A DNA stretch of 64,000 nucleotides from positions 36,640,168-36,704,167 of the forward strand of contig NC_092569.1 of assembly GCF_037975245.1 (NCBI RefSeq), given 5' to 3'. Position 1 is the stretch's first letter. Each line of letters opens with the position of its first letter. The position numbers were made by a program, and so were the translations under genes. Origin of the DNA: Apostichopus japonicus. Lineage: Eukaryota; Echinodermata; Holothuroidea; Aspidochirotida; Stichopodidae. This document shows positions 55,520 through 64,000 of this stretch, one piece after another. The notes beneath the pieces are model-generated. The model had not been told where the DNA came from. It saw only the letters and a program-made list of their open reading frames with translations, and searched no databases.

Positions 55520-57680
55520 AAAATAATTTTAACTTACTTTAAAGTCTACAGAAGTGTACCTTGAAAGTTAGCAAGGCAGTAACAACTGATATGTTCTAAA
55601 GGGAATTTAAATATCCAACAGAAAATATTTAAATTATGTACTGTAAATTAGTATTAGAAGAACTGTAAAATGATAACAAGCATTCTGAGTTTCACCTTCA
55701 CCCCATCTTAGTTTTCATCAACTTGTAAAATTAAACAAGCTACAGCCAAAATGATAGTTCTGCCCAGTATTGGAATGAAGCCAGTTAGATCTAACAGCAA
55801 TCTGAGCACTGCATGTTTTGATAGTCCAAATACTGACTGTGCACAGCCACACATGACTAGTCAATCCTGTAGGAATCGCCGCTAAAACTTAACAACAAGC
55901 TGAAGTAATTGAATAGCAGCCAGGTAATTAAATTTACTCGCTGATAGGAACTAGTGAGAAAGCAGGATGGCAAGGGGAGGTTTATAATTGAATCTTTAAG
56001 TTAACAGCTTGTAAAACTTTAACAAAATTCCTTCTCCTACAGAAGATGGCCTGCTGCTGTGAAAAAGATAGAGTCAGTTATGAAACCAGAATGTACAGAT
56101 GTGCATTCCAATATTATGAAGAACAAGATTTAATGCTTGCTAGGAATGCACACAAGGTTTGCCATATAAAATTATGCATATATGATATTAACGTAAAACA
56201 GCAAAAATGGAACAGCTAAACGATCACGCTTGCCCCAAATTATCACACACAGATAACGGATCAAAGCGTGGCATATAGAGAGACGTTAATTGCAAATTCA
56301 GTCTCAAGAAATACAAAGTTGTTGTTAATGTGCATTTAATCTGTACAGTCTGATCCAATGAATGGTCTGTGCCATTTCCTGTCTAGGCTTTTGATATCTG
56401 TGAGGCAATTTTGCTTGACTGCAGGATATTTAGAATTAAAGAATAAAATGCATCCTGATGATTAATCACAAATTAGTAAATGCTTTTAAAGCACAGAATA
56501 GTTGCCGTGGCAACACAGCAGAAGTCTTTCATATAGAATACAGTAGTCTCTGTTTTTTATTATATTTCATATATAAAGCACAGGACTGGGTGAGTTTTTT
56601 TCTTTTAATTTAATTATTTATCTATCTTTGAAAGCTATAAAAGGAACATGATTCATGCATGGCTATGTATATAAGACAAAACATCTAGAATCAATTAACA
56701 CAATAAAGTACATGCCATATAGCATTGTATGCAGATAGATGTATGTACTTGTGCTACAGTACACTGCGTATGGCGATTATAGTTTATAAGCTGGTCCTGT
56801 TTTTAAACATAATGACATGGTATACATGTTTCATAAACACAATCTACAATCTGTATGCATATATTACAGTACTTACAATGCTAACAGATACAGTACAATT
56901 AATTAACCCAGTTAAGTTCTGTGTTACTAGAGAGCTCTCTAGGCTACAAAGGAATGCCTAGAGCAATTAATGCAGAGGGATTAACACAACTTCCCAGTTT
57001 GAGTCATTGTGATCATATCCATCTGGAGATAATCAAACAATAAGGTGATTATAAGATGAACTGTACAAAGGCCCAGGGTGGTGTTTGTAGCTACAAAGTC
57101 AGATTAAAGATACCTTCAGCTGTTAACTTGCATCGCTGAATCAACCTTCAACTGGTACAGCACAAATACAGGACTTCATACTCTGTATGAACGTAACAAA
57201 CATACACAGGACATATGTATTGAAAGCATCTACTGTATATATGTAGACTCTACAGTACATGATGTATGACCATGGGTGGTGTTTACCTAGGCTGAGCCAT
57301 GACAGTGTATAACTAACAAATGATTGATTGATTGATTGATCAATTAGAGTTAACTATTTACGTGATAATGACATTAATTGCTTGTTTTGTGATGTAGATG
57401 AGTCCTCATTTGCTAAGATTTTGCACAGATAGATAAATGCCCTGCGAATCATGTGCAAATTACCAAATGTATATGTAAATTTATGACTGAATTCAACCAG
57501 ATTGTTCAATTCAATCAACTTAAAATACTCTTTTATTATCTTTTATATTTGTCACTATAATCAATTTCAGGATAAATCTGTGCAGTTTGTTTTTAAGGAT
57601 AGTTTACGTCATAAGTCTCATTCCTAAATCTAACTTTTGGGTTCTTTGCATCTTAAAAATTAATTACATTTTGCAAATAT
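55520..57680. other. AT-rich unique sequence, no supported gene
   Basis: Read on both strands; only short chance frames. A small (TTGA)n run lies at 57321-57340. Confidence 0.4.
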
Positions 57681-57684
57681 TCAG

Positions 57685-58215
57685 TTATCAACTGTCATTT
57701 ACTGGTCAGTATGAAGAGAATGAATACATACTGAGTTCAGTAACCAACTGTCATTTACTGGTCAGTATAAGGGAGACTGAATACATACTAAGTTCAGTAA
57801 TCACCTGTCGTTTACTGGTCAGTATTTATAAGGAGATTGAATACATACTGAGTTCAGTTATCAACTGTCGTTTACTGGTCAGTATAAGGAGAATGAATAC
57901 ATACTGAGTTCAGTTATCAACTGTCGTTTACTAGACAGTATAAGGGAGAATGAATACATACTGAGTTCAGTAATCAACTGTCATTTACTGGTCAGTATAT
58001 AAGGAGATTGAATACATACTGAATTCAGTAGTCAACTGTCATTTACTGGTCAGTTTAAGGAGAATGAATAAATACTGAGTTCAGTAATCAACTGTTGTTT
58101 ACTGGTCAGTATAAGGGAGAATGAATACATACTGAGTTCAGTAATCAACTGTCATTTACTGGTCAGTATAAGGAGAATGAATACATACTGAGTTCAGTTA
58201 TCAACTGTCGTTTAC
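57685..58215 (-). repeat. ~57-bp minisatellite, about ten copies, starting at a candidate exon donor
   Basis: On the minus strand units hold CCAGTAAACGACAGTTGATA (or CCAGTAAATGACAG) and TATGTATTCATTCTCCTTAT. The first copy overlaps the donor of the candidate exon 58293-58216. Confidence 0.93.
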
Positions 58216-58293
58216 TGGACATTGCTTTATGCTGCATGGTTGATTCATCTAGGTGAGATCCACTGCCAAAACTCTCTGTTGAAGTATGATGTC
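58216..58293 (-). CDS. Candidate 5' exon, possibly of dystrobrevin
   Basis: Acceptor TTGTTTACAG with a strong pyrimidine tract (GTTTGTTTATTTGTTTACAG) next to 58293; donor GTAAAC at 58215. Only one frame is open: HHTSTESFGSGSHLDESTMQ then HKAMS. It ends in phase 1 with A, which matches dystrobrevin exon 38526-38446 and would give Arg at the junction. 78 nt, so removable without a frameshift. Not conserved with vertebrate dystrobrevin; could belong to another gene. Confidence 0.4.
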
Positions 58294-58379
58294 CTGTAAA
58301 CAAATAAACAAACACAAATGATAATTACTTCACCACTAGGGAAATCTGGTAATTAATTCCAAAATAAATATAAGATCAA

Positions 58380-59375
58380 AGCTTAATTAACATTCATTGA
58401 AATCATTGCTTAATTTACATGATTGGAATCATTGCTTAATTTACATGATTGGAATCCTTACTTTATTTACATGATTGGAATTATTGCTTAATTAACATGA
58501 TTGTAATCATTGCTCAATTTACATGATTGGAATCATTACTTAATTAACATGATTGGAATCCTTACTTTATTTACATGATTGGAATCATTGCTTCATTTAC
58601 ATGATTGGAATCACTGCTTCATTTACATGATTGGAATCATTGCTTCATTTAAATGATTGGAATCCTTACTTAATTTACATGATTTGAATCATTACTTAAT
58701 TTACATGATTGGAATCATTGCTTAATTTATATGATTGGAATCATTGCTCAATTTACATGATTGGAATCATTGCTTAATTTACATGATTGGAATCCTCACT
58801 TGATTTACATGATTGGAATCCTTACTTGATTTACATGATTGGAATCCTTACTTGATTTACATGATTGGAATCATTGCTTCATTTACATGATTGGAATCCT
58901 TACTTAATTTACATGATTTGAATCATTACTTAATTTACATGATTGGAATCATTGCTTAATTTATATGATTGGAATCATTGCTCAATTTACATGATTGGAA
59001 TCATTGCTTAATTTACATGATTGGAATCCTTACTTAATTTACATGATTGGAATCCTTACTTCATTTACATGATTGGAATCATTACTTAATTTACATGATA
59101 AGAATCATTACTTAATTTACATGATTGGAATCATTACTTAATTTACATGATTGGAATCATTGCTTAATTTACATGATAAGAATCATTACTTAATTTACAT
59201 GATAAGAATCATTACTTAATTAACATGATTGGAATCCTTACTTAATTTACATGATAAGAATCATTACTTAATTTACATGATAAGAATCATTACTTAATTA
59301 ACATGATTGGAATCCTTACTTAATTTACATGATTGAAATCATTGCTTAATACATGATTGGAATCATCACTTAAAT
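58380..59375. repeat. 26-bp minisatellite, nearly 40 copies
   Basis: Unit CATGATTGGAATCATTGCTT plus AATTTA, with variants CCTTAC for CATTGC. GATTGGAATC and neighbouring CATG/ATTACTT words are partly palindromic. Confidence 0.96.
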
Positions 59376-59379
59376 TACA

Positions 59380-60185
59380 AGATTTCACAGGTTGTGTATG
59401 ATAAGAAAAACTTCATTCTTTTCAAATTATTTCAGAAATTTGCTAAATAAATTGCAAAATCATCTACCAATTGATGATAATATAATTGACTGACCTTTTC
59501 TTATTTAATCATGGTACATTATTGAGTGACCATAAATTTCCATTAAATACTTTCACTGAGATACATTTCCATTAAAATATTTCCACTGAGATTCCTTCCA
59601 ACACAGAGCACAGTTGTACAAGTCAGTTTACTGTTAACTTAGAGCTGCCAAATGAGCGAGACTTATGTATACTGCACACTTTAGATCCCAGTAAGACACT
59701 TGGTAACCGAGTAACACAGCTGATACTTATAGATAGGTTTACAACTTATGAATTCAATCGCAGCTCATCCAGAAAGGAACTGGAAATGTAAAAGGTCACA
59801 CAGCACCTCTTGAGAAGTAAATCAAGCTGGGAATATTCATTAAACTTCCATTAATTAAGCCTACACTTGAAGCATGTTGTTCTACAGGAATCCTCTAGTG
59901 ATGCTGAAATGAATACCAGCGGTGGGTTCTGCTGTCAAGCTACCTGGTGTTATGATATGTTTGTGATAGAGGTCATGGTATGATAAGGCTTATTAGTGTC
60001 ACCTTACTACAGAGATGAGAGCACCACATCAGATAGTTGCATATATTGCTTTATTTAATGTCTAGGGTAGTAATACTCACCAGGATACTGATTACATGTA
60101 AACTCAAAGATATTTCAGCTGTCAATATTAGTTGTATGTGAAATGACACTGGAAGACTTCTCCTCAGAACACATTACAACAGTAT
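59380..60185. other. Unique sequence, nothing recognised
   Basis: AT-rich, no open frame with splice support. Confidence 0.4.
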
Positions 60186-60189
60186 GTTA

Positions 60190-61340
60190 TACTCACCAAT
60201 GAGGTATCCTTACCTACAGTACATGATTATAATATATGAGTAAACTCACCATTGAGGTATCTCTTACCTACAGTACAGTACAACAAGATTAAAATTTATG
60301 AGTAAACTCACCAATGAGGTATCGCTTACCTACAGTACAACAAGATTATAATTTATGAGTAAACTCACCATTGAGTTATCGCTTACCTGCAGTACAACAA
60401 GATTATAATTTATGAGTAAACTCACCATTGAGACCTCCCTTACCTACAGTACAACATGATTATAATTTATGAGTAAACTCACCATTGAGGTATCGCTTAC
60501 CTCAGTACAACAAGATTATAATTTATGAGTAAACTCACCATTGAGGTATCTCTTACCTACAGTACAAGATTATAATTTATGAGTAAACTCACCATTGAGG
60601 TATCTCTTACCTACAGTACAACAAGATTATAATTTATGAGTAACCTCACCATTGAGGTATCTTTTACCTACAGTACAACAAGATGATAATTTATGAGTAA
60701 ACTCACCATTGAGGTATCTCTTACCTACAGTACAAGATTATAATTTATGAGTAAACTCACCATTGAGGTATCTCTTACCTACAACAAGATTGCAGTTTAT
60801 GAGTAAACTCACCATTGAGGTATCTCTTACCTACAGTACAACAAGATTATAATTTATGAGTAAACTCACCATTGAGGTATCTCTTACCTACAACAATATT
60901 ATAATTTATGAGTAAACTCACAATTGAGGTATCTCTTACCTACAGTATGTACAAGATTATAATTTATGAGTCAACTCACCATTGAGGTATCGCTTACCTT
61001 CAGTACAACAAGATTATAATTTATGAGTAAACTCACCATTGAGGTATCTCTTACCTACAGTACAACAAGATTATAATTTATGAGTAAACTCACCATTGAG
61101 GTATCTCTTACCTACAACAAGTTTATAATTTATGAGTGACCTCACCATTGAGGTATCTCTTACCTACAGTACAACAAGATTATAATTTATGAGTAAACTC
61201 ACCATTGAGGTATCTCTTACCTACAACAAGATTGCAGTTTATGAGTAAACTCACCATTGAGGTATCTCTTACCAACAGTAAACTCACCATTGAAGTATCT
61301 CTTACCAACAGTAAACTCACCATAGAGGTATCTCTTACCT
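60190..61340 (-). repeat. ~57-bp minisatellite, about 20 copies, with paired splice-like signals
   Basis: Minus-strand units read CTTGTTGTACTGTAG, then GTAAGAGATACCTCAATG, then GTGAGTTTACTCATAA. Each thus contains an AG acceptor-like end, an 18-nt interval and a GTGAGT donor. Some units lack the TGTACTGTAG part. Confidence 0.93.
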
Positions 61341-61710
61341 ACAGCAAGATTATAATATATGAGCAAGAAGAACCACTGAGGTACCTCTCACTTACAACAA
61401 GATTTCAGGTTATTAGCAAGACCATAACCAGATAAAATGACCTATACAATTTTAGCAGCCTGTGTGTAGGCTTGATAGGATAGTATGTACCATATGTGTC
61501 TCTTCCTGCAAGACTTCATTATACTTGGTTGGCTTTTAGACTAAGTTTGACCAATGGATGTGTTTGATTAAATCTCAAGGATTGCACAACTGATCCAAAC
61601 TGCACCAAAAATATCAAAATAATTAGTTTTAGAAATTCATACAAAATTGTGTTTTCTAATTTGATTTATTGTACTTCCTACAGAAAATGGCAACAACATT
61701 TCACACCAAA

Positions 61711-62025
61711 ACCATAGCATACTACCGTACAGTGTATCTCTAACGAGTGGGTGGAAATGCATATGATCATACAGTATAGTGAAATATGCTGAGATACACA
61801 GACATTTAAGGGTGAACCATAGCATACTACCGTACAGTGTATCTCTAACGAGTGGGTGGGAATGCATATGATAATACAGTATAGTGAAATATGCTGAGAT
61901 ACACAGACATTTAAGGGTGAACCATAGCATACTACCGTACAGTGTATCTCTAACGAGTGGGTGGGAATGCATATGATAATACAGTATAGTGAAATATGCT
62001 GAGATACACAGACATTTAAGGGTGA
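61711..62025. repeat. 105-bp tandem repeat, three copies
   Basis: 61711-61815, 61816-61920 and 61921-62025 are almost identical (ACCATAGCATACTACCGTAC ... AAGGGTGA), indicating recent expansion. Confidence 0.96.
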
Positions 62026-62029
62026 ACTT

Positions 62030-64000
62030 CTAGCGGCAGTGCATTGAGTGTGTGACATTTGCAACTTAGGCCTGGTAATTTAATATACTGTAAAGTGACA
62101 TATGAGTAGAATGTGGTTACGTATGGTACCACAACAGTAAACAGCTTTCAATAATTACATCAAAAGCTCCTTAATTCAATCATCACTCCAACTACAGATA
62201 CTACTCCAGTATAAGATAGTGCAACCAAGTGTTGATAAGATGGAAGAGAACTGTTACAAGGCAAGGCCAACAGTTCGGTGCTACTAAGAGCTTCTTCTCC
62301 TTTAATGATCTTTGATTATCTTGAGCAACACATTAGCACTGTATGACCATCCATTATCCAATGACCAGCAACATGTATTATGTCAGCAGAATGGATTCCT
62401 ATTCTCCTAAAGTTGACTAAGATGAGAAGCTGTACACTCTATTAACTGGGCATAATTAAGTAGAAAATACTCTTTTGCCTGGAGTACTTGCTCCATTGAC
62501 TTAGAGCATGTGTGGAGAACTTCTCATTTGAATGATGCACCTGTGCACATAGGTGTAGGAGCCCAATTTGATTTGGGGGGGGGGGGCTGAATTGACTTGC
62601 CGAAAATATAACCAAAATTGTTCGTGGCTCTGCGCGCGCTCAACATGTTAATGTGCATATCATATAGGCATGCATCGGTTATTACATTGTACGCCAATAA
62701 CATACAATCATTTGCCGTGTTATTACCCTTCCATATTGGTTATAATTATTTGCGAAGACGTTACAATAATATTGACGATAATAGTATCTGTTTAACCATT
62801 GAAAAACACATTGCAATTTTTTTCTCTTTCAGTAGGTGCCCAAAAATTCTCATCATATTGCCTGAATTTTCACAACAAATTTTGGTTGGGGGGCTGCAGC
62901 CAGCCCCCCTGCCCCCTGTGCCTATGCAACAATTCTACCACTAATATCTCCACAGCATAAGTCACTCCTTAAGGTCAACCTTGGAACCTGCTACTGTCTG
63001 TAATGAGGTCTACACTGGATCCTTATCATCCTATCAATACACTGAAAAAACTTATCAATCTGTTAACGATCAATAAATTCTGGAAAAAAATATGCAGCAC
63101 TTGAGGAAGTAGACTAGGTGTCAACTTTGGCATGCCATGGAGTGCAACATAAATGGAAAGAGGGAAGGCAATTTCTTCAAATGCAAATGCGAGACAACCA
63201 CTCTGACTTTGGAAATAGTGGACTAAAATCTAGAATGTTCTGTTTTATTTAAGCAGCTTTAAAACTGTGAAAATAGTGACAAGGAAATTTTGTGGCAAGA
63301 AGCAGATTTAAACCAAGCTAGAGGCCTCACGATTATAAGAACTGCACTCTACCAGTCCTTAGTTGGTAGTGATTCCAGTGTACATGCATATAGCCATTAC
63401 TCTTATGACTAAGTGCCAGTTACGAGCAACAGCACCTTCAATTCCATGTAAATATTATAAGCAAATGACCTCATCTCATTCCATACATTGGCATCACAAA
63501 CCAATTAATTACAACTCTAAAAATTGTTAGAAACCTGATGTGCTGTATGTCATTGAGCTGTTACCCTCAGGAATAATAGCAATTAATATCAATTTATGAT
63601 GTAATCTACTGTAACAGAATTCTACAACTGTCAAGCCATACATTGTCCTGTGTATTTAAGTTAAATAGCAACTGAAATGCTTCCAATTTTCCACCTCCAA
63701 CGGGCAGTGAATCATGCGATGGGGTTGGGAGATGGGTATCTTTCAGTAAATGCTATTCACTCTTACAGATTGTAGCATTTTAGATTTGATATCTTTACCT
63801 CCAATAAACCATGACGGTATGAGCCACAAGAGCTGGAGATGTGTGCTTGATTTAATCCCAGAATGATGACAAATAAGACAACTGTATCTCTACAACACCT
63901 ACTGTAGGTTATATTCTGTTTTGTACATGATGCAGACATTCTTTCGATTCTTCAAGTGTTGCTCTAATCAGGAAATGATGCCCAACTTAAGAACACAGTG
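62030..64000. other. Mostly unique sequence to the window end
   Basis: Apart from the candidate element at 62541-62931 no supported gene. Minus strand 63830-63795 before GTAAAGATA is open, but no recognisable product was found. Confidence 0.35.
62541..62931. mobile_element. Possible small inverted-repeat element (MITE-like)
   Basis: Left ACATAGGTGTAGGAGCC with a G-run and right GGGGGCTGCAGCCAGCCCCC then CCTGTGCCTATGC form imperfect inverted ends. No reliable target duplication. Confidence 0.35.

Noticed and set aside
58380-61340. CRISPR-like regular repeats
   Set aside because: Contiguous tandem units without unique spacers, in a eukaryotic genome.

Overview
This is a spliced, AT-rich, repeat-laden animal genome window. 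The gene content (a CHD1L/ALC1 chromatin remodeller and a dystrobrevin), a 2A-like motif in a CR1/L2-type LINE, and abundant minisatellites point to a marine invertebrate, most likely a deuterostome such as an echinoderm. That placement is inference; no diagnostic gene fixes the species.

Layout. (1) Positions 529-7760, + strand: the last 11 coding exons of CHD1L/ALC1 (469 codons plus stop). They encode the acidic linker, the ADP-ribose-binding macro domain and, unlike human CHD1L, a C-terminal BRCT domain. One BRCT intron (6489-6981) is a textbook U12-type AT-AC intron. (2) Positions 38526 down to 10961, - strand: 15 coding exons of a dystrobrevin (707 codons plus stop). They encode the EF-hand region, ZZ zinc finger, coiled coils and an unusual acidic tail with repeated TDD motifs. 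The reading frame stays open across all 14 introns. The true N-terminus is not in the recognised exons; a phase-compatible 78-nt exon at 58216-58293 may be one 5' exon. The two genes are convergent. (3) Positions 49153-53114, - strand: a full-length CR1/L2-like non-LTR retrotransposon with an intact 1127-codon ORF, a hydrophobic N-terminus and a 2A-like GDVHPNPGP motif. It is inserted in a 42-bp minisatellite with a 6-bp target duplication. (4) Two non-autonomous DNA transposons with terminal inverted repeats (21223-23217 and 33480-35159), tRNA-derived SINE copies (93-344, 8011-8181), and a repeat family (26814-29010) dense in AGGTCA nuclear-receptor half-sites.

The most striking theme is that many minisatellites start or end exactly at splice sites of dystrobrevin. 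One array repeats the last ~30 nt of an exon plus its 5' splice site 31 times (12918-15340). Another repeats the 5' splice site of the ZZ exon about seven times. A third duplicates an exon tail and donor three times. An array on the acceptor side (66-bp unit) is open in frame with the exon it abuts. Further arrays around 57.7-58.2 kb and 60.2-61.3 kb carry donor-like or exon-like signals. This looks like a system of splice-site-anchored minisatellite expansion creating fields of decoy splice sites; its mechanism and effect on splicing are not known from the sequence.

The remaining intergenic/intronic sequence is mostly unique AT-rich DNA with further minisatellites and poly-G/poly-C tracts. 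No tRNA, rRNA, CRISPR or bacterial-type features were seen.
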